Of a stretch of 64,000 nt of DNA, positions 16,437-23,806 are shown one piece after another. This DNA comes from WYZ-LMO2 sp040514265 (GTDB lineage: Archaea; Halobacteriota; Archaeoglobi; Archaeoglobales; Archaeoglobaceae). The stretch's first letter is position 1; each line of letters begins with the position of its first letter. The stretch spans positions 16,377-80,376 of the forward strand of contig JBEVCD010000025.1 of the NCBI GenBank assembly GCA_040514265.1, read 5' to 3'. Below the pieces are notes generated by a model. It was given only the letters and a program-made list of their open reading frames with translations. It searched no databases and was not told the origin of the DNA. The position numbers were made by a program, and so were the translations under genes.

Positions 16437-17177
16437 ATGAAAGCAGTCATACTCGCAGCCGGATACGGTGGAAGGCTAGGAGAGCTCACCAAGGAAGTCC
16501 CCAAGGCTATGCTCGAAATCGGCGGAAAGCCAATAATTTACTACCATCTGAAAGTTCTGCACGGAAGAGTCGAGTCCATCGTAGTAGTTACGGGGCACAA
16601 GGCTGAGGTTCTGAGGAGTTACCTCGTCGAGAACTTCCCGGATTTCAACTTCGAATTCGTCCACAACGGGCTTTACAGGGTTACGAACAACATATACAGC
16701 CTTTACCTCGCCCTGAAGGTCGTGAACGACGGTTTTTACCTTCTGAACAGCGACGTCTTCTTTCATCCGGAGATCTTCGACCGCCTCGCGATCTCGTCGA
16801 AGGGCGGAGTGACGCTTTCCGTGGACACGACAAAGAAGCTCGGAAGGGAGGAGATGAAGGTAATAATAGAGGGAGACAGGATCATCAGGATATCGAAGGA
16901 AATCGACCCAGAAGTGGCGAGCGGAGAGTACATCGGAATAATGCGGGTCCCCGGCGATCAGGTTGAGGACCTTAAGGATCACACGAACATGGTGATGGAG
17001 AAGTTCGGGGCGAGGGTCTTCTACGAGGAGGCTGTGCAGTCCATGATAAACTACGGAGCCAGCGTGTACTTCGAAACAACTTCCGGTTTGCCGTGGATAG
17101 AGATAGATACTCCGGAAGAGCTGGAGATCGCGAGGAGAGAGATATACCCCAAAATTTATGACGCGCTCCCCGGGTGA
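16437..17177 (+). CDS. Sugar/polyol-phosphate cytidylyltransferase (IPCT/LicC-like)
   Basis: The 246-residue protein begins MKAVILAAGYGGRLGEL, with PKAMLEIGGKPIIYY following, the nucleotidyltransferase-fold signature. The segment NNIYSLYLALK and the metal-site aspartate in LLNSDVFFH resemble LicC-type choline-phosphate and inositol-1-phosphate cytidylyltransferases. In Archaeoglobus the IPCT activity is known as a domain fused to a CDP-alcohol transferase; here the two are separate divergent genes 66 bp apart. The inositol substrate is inference. Its stop overlaps the TatD start (GTGA). Confidence 0.75.
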   Translation: MKAVILAAGYGGRLGELTKEVPKAMLEIGGKPIIYYHLKVLHGRVESIVVVTGHKAEVLRSYLVENFPDFNFEFVHNGLYRVTNNIYSLYLALKVVNDGFYLLNSDVFFHPEIFDRLAISSKGGVTLSVDTTKKLGREEMKVIIEGDRIIRISKEIDPEVASGEYIGIMRVPGDQVEDLKDHTNMVMEKFGARVFYEEAVQSMINYGASVYFETTSGLPWIEIDTPEELEIARREIYPKIYDALPG

Positions 17178-17905
17178 TCGATATGTACTTCGACTCCCAC
17201 GTCCACACCGACGGTCTCGGGTTCAGCGAACTCAGGTTGATGGCTGAGAACGGCATAAGGTTCGTCTGTTCTCCCACGTACTTTCCAGTCCGCCCCCGCT
17301 TCGCGGAGACCATGGTCGACGTGATACGTAAAATGGTCGATTTTGAAGCTCCGCGCTGCCGGAGCGCTGGGATCGAGGCGACGATAGCCGTAGGTGTGCA
17401 CCCGAGGTGCATTCCGCAGAATTACGGGAAAGTTCTTGATTTCCTCGAAGAGCACGAATGGTCCGCGTTCGGCGAGATAGGACTTGAGACCGGCGGAAAG
17501 GAGGAGGTAGAAGTCCTCAAGAAGCAGCTTGAAATCGCGAAGCGTAAGGACATCCCGTGCGTGATACACACGCCGAGGGCGAACAAGAGGGTTATTACGG
17601 AAAAAACGCTCGAAGTTCTGTCGAAAGTCGATTTTCCGCCGGAGAGGGCAGTAATAGACCACGTAAACTTCGAGAACCTCGACCTCGTTTTAAAAGAGGA
17701 CTACATGATCGGTTTGACTATTCAGCCGGGAAAGCTGAGCGCGGAGGATGCGGCAAAGATAGTCGAGGAGCATGGAGCCGAGAGGTTCATGCTGAACAGC
17801 GACGCGGGATACGTCGACTCGGACTTTTTGAGCGTTGCGAGGGCTGCGAAGGTGGTGGGAGATGAGAGAGTGTACTTCAAAAACGCGAGAAAGTTCTTCT
17901 CGTAG
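17174..17905 (+). CDS. TatD-like metal-dependent hydrolase
   Basis: The 243-residue TIM-barrel hydrolase has the metal motif DSHVHTDGLG at the N terminus, GVHPRCIPQ in the middle, GEIGLETGG, an IHTPR histidine and SDAGY near the C terminus. These match the archaeal TatD-related branch (amidohydrolase superfamily), whose characterised relatives are 3'-5' exonucleases. The start is GTG at 17174 (4-nt overlap with the cytidylyltransferase) or ATG at 17183. The gene runs on into the deaminase gene with another overlap. Confidence 0.82.
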   Translation: MIDMYFDSHVHTDGLGFSELRLMAENGIRFVCSPTYFPVRPRFAETMVDVIRKMVDFEAPRCRSAGIEATIAVGVHPRCIPQNYGKVLDFLEEHEWSAFGEIGLETGGKEEVEVLKKQLEIAKRKDIPCVIHTPRANKRVITEKTLEVLSKVDFPPERAVIDHVNFENLDLVLKEDYMIGLTIQPGKLSAEDAAKIVEEHGAERFMLNSDAGYVDSDFLSVARAAKVVGDERVYFKNARKFFS

Positions 17906-18359
17906 ACCTACGCTCGACGAGTACTTCATGGAGATAGCTCTCGTCGTCGCAAAGAGGTCGACGTGCCTCCGCCAGAAGGTCGGGGCTGTGATAGTCAAGG
18001 AAAAGCGCATACTCGCCACGGGTTACAACGGAGCACCCTCTGGCTTGCCGCACTGTGAGGAGGTCGGCTGCATGAGGGAGCTGCTGAGAGTCCCGAGCGG
18101 TGAGAGGATAGAGTTGTGCAGAGGGGTTCACGCCGAGCAGAACGCGATAATCCAGGCGGCGAAGTTCGGAATAAGCGTCGAGGGCGCGACGCTTTATTCA
18201 ACGCACTGTCCCTGCATAACTTGTGCGAAGATAATCATAAACGCCGGAATAAAGCGGGTCGTATACGGAAAAGAATACTCCGACAGGAACGGTCTGAAGC
18301 TTCTGGAAGAGGCAGGCGTGGAGGTCTGCTATTTCCCCGCAGATTCGCTCCTCAAGTAA
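17862..18359 (+). CDS. dCMP/cytidine deaminase family protein
   Basis: About 165 residues. The zinc site is HAEQNAI with proton-shuttling glutamate and the PCITC cysteine pair; an additional GCMREL segment is typical of dCMP deaminases. The family supplies dUMP for thymidylate synthesis. The conserved core begins RRPTLDEYFMEIAL; no canonical start lies between the ATG at 17862 and that core, so 17862 (GGTGGTGGGAG just upstream) is used, overlapping tatD by 44 bp. A non-canonical start nearer 17900 is possible. Confidence 0.82.
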   Translation: MRECTSKTRESSSRRPTLDEYFMEIALVVAKRSTCLRQKVGAVIVKEKRILATGYNGAPSGLPHCEEVGCMRELLRVPSGERIELCRGVHAEQNAIIQAAKFGISVEGATLYSTHCPCITCAKIIINAGIKRVVYGKEYSDRNGLKLLEEAGVEVCYFPADSLLK

Positions 18360-18371
18360 AAGATTGAACTC

Positions 18372-18390
18372 TAAAACGGCAACCGTTTTA
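18372..18390. promoter_or_regulatory. Perfect 8-bp-arm inverted repeat over a TATA box
   Basis: TAAAACGG-CAA-CCGTTTTA is a perfect dyad. Its right arm merges into the TATA-like TTTTATAAC at 18386-18394. The next gene starts at 18414, about 25 bp from the TATA centre, so the transcript is probably leaderless and a protein bound to the dyad would block TBP. Candidate operator for the crotonase gene. Confidence 0.5.
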
Positions 18391-18413
18391 TAACCTCCCT
18401 CCTTTCCGTCCGC

Positions 18414-19130
18414 GTGAAGGTGAAGCTCGAACTCGGCGAGGTTGCGCGCATAAAGCTCAACAGACCCGAAAAGAAGAATGCCTTAGATAGCGAAATGCTC
18501 CAGGATCTGCGGAGGGCAGTCGACGAAGTTGCGAGCTCGGATGCGAGAGTTCTCGTGCTCAGCGGAGAGGGTGACACCTTCTGCGCGGGTCTCGATATCG
18601 GTCTGCTCACGAGTTTTGCCTCGATGGACGAGGAAGAATTCAGACAGGCGTTGGAGTTCGTTCAGAAGCTGATAATCGACATAAGAAACCTGGAGATTCC
18701 CATAATAGCGGCTGTGCAGCGCTACGCAATCGGCGGCGGAATGCAGCTGGCTCTCGCAGCCGACATACGCTTAGCCACTCCGGGAACTGTCTTCTATCTC
18801 AGAGAGCCTGAGTTCGGTATAATACCTGACATGGGCGCGCTCTACATACTTCCAAGGCTCGTCGGGGACGGCGTAGCTAAAGAGCTGGTTTTCACGAGGA
18901 AGAGGATAACTGCAGAAGAAGCAAAGCAGCTCGGACTCGTCAACGCCGTCTGCGAGGACCTCGAAAGCTGCGTCGACGAATACGTTCGTAAGATTCTCGA
19001 AGTCCCGAAGCACGTCCTTTCGGAAGCGAAGAAGGCGATCGAACATAGCTGGAACGAGAGTTTCGAAGAAAACATGAGGAGAGCTGCTGAAGCTCAGATG
19101 AGGTGCTTCAGAAAGCTCAAGGGACTTTGA
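18414..19130 (+). CDS. Enoyl-CoA hydratase/isomerase (crotonase) family
   Basis: The 238-residue crotonase has the oxyanion-hole segments SGEGDTFCAGLDIG and AVQRYAIGGGMQLALAADI, and EPEFGIIPDMGAL. The place of the second catalytic Glu holds an isoleucine-proline run (GIIPDMG), so isomerase or another crotonase activity is possible. It may act in fatty-acid or aromatic-acid beta-oxidation, known in Archaeoglobi. The start is GTG at 18414, which the TATA spacing makes leaderless. The 3' end overlaps convergent leuD by 14 bp. Confidence 0.83.
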   Translation: MKVKLELGEVARIKLNRPEKKNALDSEMLQDLRRAVDEVASSDARVLVLSGEGDTFCAGLDIGLLTSFASMDEEEFRQALEFVQKLIIDIRNLEIPIIAAVQRYAIGGGMQLALAADIRLATPGTVFYLREPEFGIIPDMGALYILPRLVGDGVAKELVFTRKRITAEEAKQLGLVNAVCEDLESCVDEYVRKILEVPKHVLSEAKKAIEHSWNESFEENMRRAAEAQMRCFRKLKGL

Positions 19131-19617
19131 TGTCTCCGTACTTCTTAACGTAGTTGACGAGCCCGCCCTCCTGCAGTATCCTTATCATTACCTCCGGGAG
19201 TGGTTTCGACCTAACTTCAAAACCCTTCGTGATGTTTTTTATCACACCACTCGACAGATCGACTTCGAGCTCGTCGCCCGTCTCTATTCCGTCGGTGTCG
19301 GCTATCAGCACGGGCAAACCAACGTTTATCGCGTTTCTGTAAAATATCCGGGCAAAAGACTTCGCTATAACCGCAGAAACGCCCCTGGTTTTCAGAACGA
19401 GGGCTGCATGTTCTCTACTGCTGCCCATGCCGAAGTTCTTGCCAGCAACGACGAAATCGCCGGGCTGAACTTTTTCCGCAAACTCGGGGTCGGCATCCTC
19501 CATTGCGTGCTTCGCGAGCTCTTCGAGGTTGCTCCTGAGGTGGTAGTACCTGCCGGGCACGATGTGGTCGGTCGAGATGTCGTCGCCGAACTTCCAGGCT
19601 TTGCCCCTCAGCTTCAT
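19117..19617 (-). CDS. leuD: 3-isopropylmalate dehydratase small subunit (LeuD/HacB-like)
   Basis: 166 residues beginning MKLRGKAWKFGDDISTDHI, the swivel-domain signature of archaeal LeuD. GKNFGMGSSREHAALVLK and SFARIFYRNAINVGLPV follow, the latter conserved for substrate recognition. With LeuC it isomerises isopropylmalate; related archaeal pairs act on homocitrate-type substrates. The large subunit is 4 kb away at 23803 rather than adjacent. Just upstream a 5-codon frame (MLEKL) ends in a TGA that overlaps this ATG; see the inverted repeat entry. Confidence 0.9.
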   Translation of the reverse strand: MKLRGKAWKFGDDISTDHIVPGRYYHLRSNLEELAKHAMEDADPEFAEKVQPGDFVVAGKNFGMGSSREHAALVLKTRGVSAVIAKSFARIFYRNAINVGLPVLIADTDGIETGDELEVDLSSGVIKNITKGFEVRSKPLPEVMIRILQEGGLVNYVKKYGDIKVP

Positions 19618-19684
19618 AGCTTTTCGAGCATCGCAAGTTTAAAATTGTTTCAGCCACTCCATAAATTACGATGCTCGAAAAGCT
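19618..19684. repeat. 16-bp perfect inverted repeat spanning the leuD/dacZ divergent region
   Basis: AGCTTTTCGAGCATCG at 19618-19633 is the exact reverse complement of 19669-19684, with 35 bp between. The right arm covers the first codons of dacZ; the left arm abuts the leuD start codon. On the minus strand the left arm reads as a five-codon frame MLEKL whose stop overlaps the leuD ATG, identical to the first five residues of dacZ. The A/T-rich spacer holds promoter elements for both directions. Confidence 0.9.
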
Positions 19685-20504
19685 TCTACGCAGCGCAGAG
19701 ATGCTGGCTAGGGAGCTCGGTATCGGAAGGATAGCGGTCATAACAAAGGAGGACATAGACAGAGAAGCTCATCCGGACATCATCGTAGCACCGAAGAAGT
19801 ACGCCACCCTCCTCGACAGCGTAATTTACTACCTCGAAGAGAGCCCCGAGAGGGTCATAATGGAGAAGTTCTCGTACATGTACCGCACCCGCGAATACCT
19901 CGCAGCCTACATGTTTCTGAGCGGTTTTGAAGTTAGCGAAGCCGTGGTGGTAATCGATACCGAGTCGCTGAAGGGGGTAACGATCCTCGATCCATCTAAA
20001 AGCCACTTCCTGAAAGCTATAGAGAAGTGCGCGGAACGCGTGAATCCTCTCGCGCTCCGTGCAACGCTGATGGTTGCCATGAACATAGCATACAAGGGTA
20101 GGGAGGGAAAGAAGATAGGGACGGCTTTCGTCATGGGCGACGTGGAGGAGGTCCTCAAGAGGTCCAGCCAGCTGATCCTGAACCCCTTTCAGGGTCACAA
20201 GGAGAAGGATCGCGACATAAAGAACCCGGAAATCTGGGAAAGCGTCATGGAGTTCGCCCAGATAGACGGCGTTTTCGTGCTGGACGAGAACGGGCTGATA
20301 GTCTCCGCCGGAAGGTACATCGAAGCTTCGCCGCGCGACGTGGCGGCTAAGCTGAAGTACGGTCTGGGTGGGAGACACCTAGCCTGCGCGGCGATAACGA
20401 AGGAGACGGAAGCTATAGCGATAGTCGTTTCGGAGAGCGGGGGAGACGTAACGGTCTACAAGGACGGGGTGGAAGTGCTCCACATTCCTTCGATACTGTA
20501 CTAA
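19671..20504 (+). CDS. dacZ: Diadenylate cyclase DacZ (c-di-AMP synthase)
   Basis: The 277-residue protein ends in a DAC/DisA_N domain. IDGVFVLDENGLIVSAG corresponds to the DGA motif and GLGGRHLACAAITKETEA to the RHR motif; both are slightly altered (DGV, RHL). The N-terminal half (residues 1-170) is the archaeal-specific domain seen in DacZ of Haloferax and Methanocaldococcus. Product c-di-AMP controls osmotic balance in archaea. The TTTAAAA element at about 19639-19645 suggests a near-leaderless transcript. No DHH-type c-di-AMP phosphodiesterase lies next to it. Confidence 0.82.
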   Translation: MLEKLLRSAEMLARELGIGRIAVITKEDIDREAHPDIIVAPKKYATLLDSVIYYLEESPERVIMEKFSYMYRTREYLAAYMFLSGFEVSEAVVVIDTESLKGVTILDPSKSHFLKAIEKCAERVNPLALRATLMVAMNIAYKGREGKKIGTAFVMGDVEEVLKRSSQLILNPFQGHKEKDRDIKNPEIWESVMEFAQIDGVFVLDENGLIVSAGRYIEASPRDVAAKLKYGLGGRHLACAAITKETEAIAIVVSESGGDVTVYKDGVEVLHIPSILY

Positions 20505-20509
20505 AAAAT

Positions 20510-21526
20510 TTAAATGAGCTCTCCGATCTTCAGCGTGCGGTTCGTCTTCTTTATGCTCTCTTCCTTGCTCGCCGCGTTCATCATCGCCCTCACGGCATCT
20601 ACGTTCTCCGGCACGACTATCGCTTCCTGATGCACAGCCTGCGTTATGAAGAGGTCGCTACCGTCCACGCCTATCGACTCCCTCCACACGACGTTCTCGA
20701 AGAGGTCGTAGCGCATGCGCAGCTCCCTCGCGAACTCCACGATCTTCGCTGTCGAGGTGAAGCCCTCGGCTGCCGAGACGAGCATTATGCGCGGCTCCTC
20801 TTCGAGCACAGCCTCCACGTCGGCTGGCGTGACTCTCTCCTTCATCTCGATGCAGAGCGAGTGGACGTGCATCAGCGTGGTGGGCAGCTTGAAAGCCATC
20901 GTCACTATATCTACGTCGGGCATTACGGTCTTCACGTCCGGTCCGTGGTGCGACGGCACGCTTACGGGATCGGGCATTATTCCGTTAACGAGACCCTTCT
21001 TGTCCTCCTTCGGGTCCACTACCCTGCGGAGCATCGTAGCCCTGACGCGACCGATCCTGAAGTTCTTCTTTATCGTGTAAATCAGCCTGCACAGCCCGGT
21101 TGTGTTGCAGCTCACGACCCTGACGTACCTCTTCCCGACGGCAGCCTCGTAGTTCGCCAGTGCGTTGAAGGAAACCTCTGCGACGTCCTTCTTCTCACCT
21201 CCCTGAAATATCGCCTTGACCCCGGCTTTCTCGTAGTACTTGGCTTTGTTCTCAGCCCCTACCTTGTTCGGACTGCAGTCGATTATCAGATCTACCTTCG
21301 GAAGCAGATCCTCGATGGTCCCGTGAACCTCTATACCAGCCTCCTCGAAGAGTCTGACGTTCTCCGGTATCGCCACGTAGAGGTCGTATTTTCTGGCTGC
21401 GAGCCTGGCTTCGAAGTCGGGCTTCGTTTTCGTAACTCCCACGACCTCCATGTCATCCTGAAGCGCTATCGCGTCCGCGACCCTCTTACCTATCGTTCCG
21501 TATCCGTTTACCGCGACCTTTATCAT
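20510..21526 (-). CDS. gap: Archaeal type II glyceraldehyde-3-phosphate dehydrogenase
   Basis: The 338-residue protein starts MIKVAVNGYGTIGKRVADAI, a Rossmann signature characteristic of archaeal GAPDH. The catalytic cysteine is in SCNTTGLCRL near residue 140, and HHGPDVKTV follows. It interconverts glyceraldehyde 3-phosphate and 1,3-bisphosphoglycerate with NAD(P), mainly for gluconeogenesis in sulfate-reducing archaea. The CooT-like gene lies 2 bp upstream in the same direction, so the two are cotranscribed. Confidence 0.95.
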   Translation of the reverse strand: MIKVAVNGYGTIGKRVADAIALQDDMEVVGVTKTKPDFEARLAARKYDLYVAIPENVRLFEEAGIEVHGTIEDLLPKVDLIIDCSPNKVGAENKAKYYEKAGVKAIFQGGEKKDVAEVSFNALANYEAAVGKRYVRVVSCNTTGLCRLIYTIKKNFRIGRVRATMLRRVVDPKEDKKGLVNGIMPDPVSVPSHHGPDVKTVMPDVDIVTMAFKLPTTLMHVHSLCIEMKERVTPADVEAVLEEEPRIMLVSAAEGFTSTAKIVEFARELRMRYDLFENVVWRESIGVDGSDLFITQAVHQEAIVVPENVDAVRAMMNAASKEESIKKTNRTLKIGELI

Positions 21527-21528
21527 GG

Positions 21529-21702
21529 CTACCCCTCCAGCAGCACCCTGTGCCCGACGAGATCGATCTCGACTACCCTGCCATTTAACTCTTTGGACTC
21601 GCCGAGTATGTCAAAGAGCTTTACCTTTTCACCGCTCACGACTATCCGAACGACGTCTTCCATGACGAGCTCGCCGTTCAGAAACACCCTTGACTCGCAC
21701 AT
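21529..21702 (-). CDS. CooT-family small (nickel-binding) protein
   Basis: A 57-codon frame beginning MCESRVFLNGELVMEDVVRI and ending VGHRVLLEG. The MCExxVyL N terminus with a cysteine at position 2, and an all-beta SH3-like remainder, define the CooT family, whose bacterial member binds nickel through that cysteine for CO dehydrogenase maturation. Archaeal homologues are widespread; their role is untested, and they have also been called RNA-binding. It is too short for most ORF cut-offs. It ends 2 bp before gap. Confidence 0.8.
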   Translation of the reverse strand: MCESRVFLNGELVMEDVVRIVVSGEKVKLFDILGESKELNGRVVEIDLVGHRVLLEG

Positions 21703-21741
21703 GTGGAAAAGTTCGGTTGGGAGTATTTAGCCGTTCCGAGG

Positions 21742-23247
21742 TCAGTAACCTATGGAGGTGTATATCTTCCAGAGGCGTTCGGTTATCTCCTCCTCGTCTA
21801 CGATCAGCCCCGTCCGGATGCTCTCGCGGAGTTTTCTCTCCATGTGCTCTTCGAACACTTTCGTAAGCCTCTCCTGAACCGCGAGATACTTTTCGACGAA
21901 CTCCGGAACTTTCTCCGCTATCCTCCTCTCCTCGACGAACTTCGTGTGTATGTTCCCCTTCACGAACTCCTCATCGTGGAGCACAGCCAGGTGGAAGGGT
22001 ATGTTCGTCGTCACGCCGACTATTATATACTCCATAAGCGCCCTCCTAGCCCTCGCCACGACCTCGTCCCTGTTCTCTCCGAATACCGTGAGCTTCGATA
22101 TCATCGGGTCGTACTCCTCGGGAATTCTGCAGCCTATGTGCACGGCGCTGTCAACTCTCACGCCTATCCCGCCCGGACTGCGGTAGTAGTCGATCGTTCC
22201 ACTCACCGGCACGAAGTTCACGGGATCTTCTGCGTATATCCTGAACTCCATCGCGTGCCCGCGGATCTTGATGTCCTCCTGATCGTGCCTCAGCTCCTCG
22301 CCGGCTGCGATAAGTATCTGATACTTCACGATGTCCACACCCGTCACGACTTCCGTCACAGTATGCTCGACCTGAAGTCGGGCGTTTATCTCGAGGAAGT
22401 AGAACTCACCGTCTTCGTATAGGAACTCGAAAGTCCCCGCGTTCGTGTAGCCTATGCTCTTCGCACCCTTTACGGCTAACTTTCCTACCCTCTCCCTGAG
22501 CTCCTCGTTCAACGCTGGAGACGGAGATTCCTCTATCACCTTCTGGTGCCTCCTCTGGATGCTGCACTCCCTCTCTCCGAGGTGTATAACGTTCCCGTAC
22601 CCGTCAGCGAGTACCTGCACCTCTATGTGCCTCGGTTTGTCAAGATACTTCTCCATGTAAATCGTGGGGTCGCGGAAGAACTTCTCGCCCATTCTTCTGG
22701 ACTTCTCGAATGCGCTCTGCAGCTCCTCCTCGCTCCGGACCACGGATATTCCTATTCCTCCCCCGCCGCCGGAAGCCTTTATTGCGACCGGGTAGCCGAT
22801 CCTCTCAGCCCACTTGTAGGCGTCCTCCAAACTTTCCAGCGGGGGAGAACCCGGAACCACCGGAACTCCCGCTTCGGACATCCTCTTCCTAGCTTCAACC
22901 TTCGAACCGGAAATCCTCAGAACCTCCGGCGACGGACCCACGAAAACTATCCCCTCCTCCTCACACCTCTCAGCCATCAGCGGGTTCTCGGACACGAAGC
23001 CGTATCCGGGATGTATAGCTTCGGCTCCGCTCTTCTTCGCGATATCTATTATCTTCTCGATGTTTAGGTAGCTGTCCTTCGGGTCGGCTTCGCCTATGAG
23101 GTAAGCCTCGTCCGCGTAAAACCTGTGCAGAGCCCTTTCGTCGGCTTTGCTGTAGATGGCTACGGTCTCTATTCCGAGCTCTCTGCAAGCCCTCATCACC
23201 CTGACCGCTATCTCTCCTCTGTTCGCCACGAGTATCTTCCTGAACAT
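21742..23247 (-). CDS. pycA: Biotin carboxylase subunit (pyruvate/acetyl-CoA carboxylase subunit A)
   Basis: The 501-residue protein begins MFRKILVANRGEIAVRVMRA, with HPGYGFVSEN, the glycine-rich ATP loop KASGGGGGIGI, and the biotin carboxylase signature FLEINARLQVEHTVTE. It carboxylates biotin on a carrier using ATP and bicarbonate. In Archaeoglobus and methanogens the stand-alone subunit pairs with a separate PycB to make oxaloacetate; an acyl-CoA carboxylase role is the alternative. The carrier and transferase subunits are not in this window. The upstream region carries dyads described separately. Confidence 0.88.
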   Translation of the reverse strand: MFRKILVANRGEIAVRVMRACRELGIETVAIYSKADERALHRFYADEAYLIGEADPKDSYLNIEKIIDIAKKSGAEAIHPGYGFVSENPLMAERCEEEGIVFVGPSPEVLRISGSKVEARKRMSEAGVPVVPGSPPLESLEDAYKWAERIGYPVAIKASGGGGGIGISVVRSEEELQSAFEKSRRMGEKFFRDPTIYMEKYLDKPRHIEVQVLADGYGNVIHLGERECSIQRRHQKVIEESPSPALNEELRERVGKLAVKGAKSIGYTNAGTFEFLYEDGEFYFLEINARLQVEHTVTEVVTGVDIVKYQILIAAGEELRHDQEDIKIRGHAMEFRIYAEDPVNFVPVSGTIDYYRSPGGIGVRVDSAVHIGCRIPEEYDPMISKLTVFGENRDEVVARARRALMEYIIVGVTTNIPFHLAVLHDEEFVKGNIHTKFVEERRIAEKVPEFVEKYLAVQERLTKVFEEHMERKLRESIRTGLIVDEEEITERLWKIYTSIGY

Positions 23248-23293
23248 CCGAAAACGCTCAGGATTCCGGAATTTAAGCGTTACCGGGCTCTTA

Positions 23294-23377
23294 AAATACG
23301 TATAAAACTCGTATTTCGCTCAGATTAAGTATCCGGCTTAGTATCCGAAGCCATTACTTGAGAGCTGGATATATATC
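23294..23377. promoter_or_regulatory. Dyads and repeats upstream of the biotin carboxylase gene
   Basis: The 169-bp gap 23248-23416 contains a perfect 7-bp-arm dyad AAATACG/CGTATTT at 23294-23316 with TATAAAACT in the loop. It also holds a direct repeat AGTATCCG at 23328 and 23340 (12-bp period), and a self-complementary GATATATATC at 23368-23377. The likely TATA of the carboxylase gene is GGAATTTAAG at 23271-23280, so these elements lie upstream of it, as activator sites would. Function is inferred from symmetry and position only. Confidence 0.4.
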
Positions 23378-23416
23378 AGCTAATGCCGAAACACCTCTAC
23401 GCAACTTCGACTCCCC

Positions 23417-23806
23417 CTACTCCAGGACCTTTAACTGCCTAAACTTTCCCAGCACCTCGCCCAGTTCGAGACCCCTGGCGAAAGTCTCCTCGTCTATCTT
23501 GCCGTGCACTTCCTCAGCTTTGAAGAACCTCCAGCCGGCGTAAGCTACGCGAACGGCTAAGTACGGCTCTGCTCCAAAAATCTTCGAAAATTCTACGAGT
23601 TCTTCGAGTTCGCCCTTTTTCACGTGCAGAGGTAACTTCCTCCGCATCTTCACCTCGAACGCCAGAACTCGCTTACCGTCGCTGGCTACGATGTCCGGCG
23701 AGGGGTAACTCATGGAGCCGCTACCAGCAACTCTCACCGCTGCGAAACCGTTCCTCCAGAGCTCCTCAAGCAGCTCCCTCTCGAAGTTCGTCCCCTTCCT
23801 CTTCAC
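23417..23806 (-). CDS. hjc: Archaeal Holliday junction resolvase Hjc
   Basis: A 129-residue protein with the archaeal Hjc pattern: KGTNFERELLEEL with the first catalytic glutamate, AGSGSMSYPSPDIVA with the aspartate, and LAFEVKMRRK with the E-x-K pair. It cleaves four-way DNA junctions as a dimer. The start overlaps the leuC stop by 4 bp, so it is translated from the same transcript. Confidence 0.93.
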   Translation of the reverse strand: MKRKGTNFERELLEELWRNGFAAVRVAGSGSMSYPSPDIVASDGKRVLAFEVKMRRKLPLHVKKGELEELVEFSKIFGAEPYLAVRVAYAGWRFFKAEEVHGKIDEETFARGLELGEVLGKFRQLKVLE

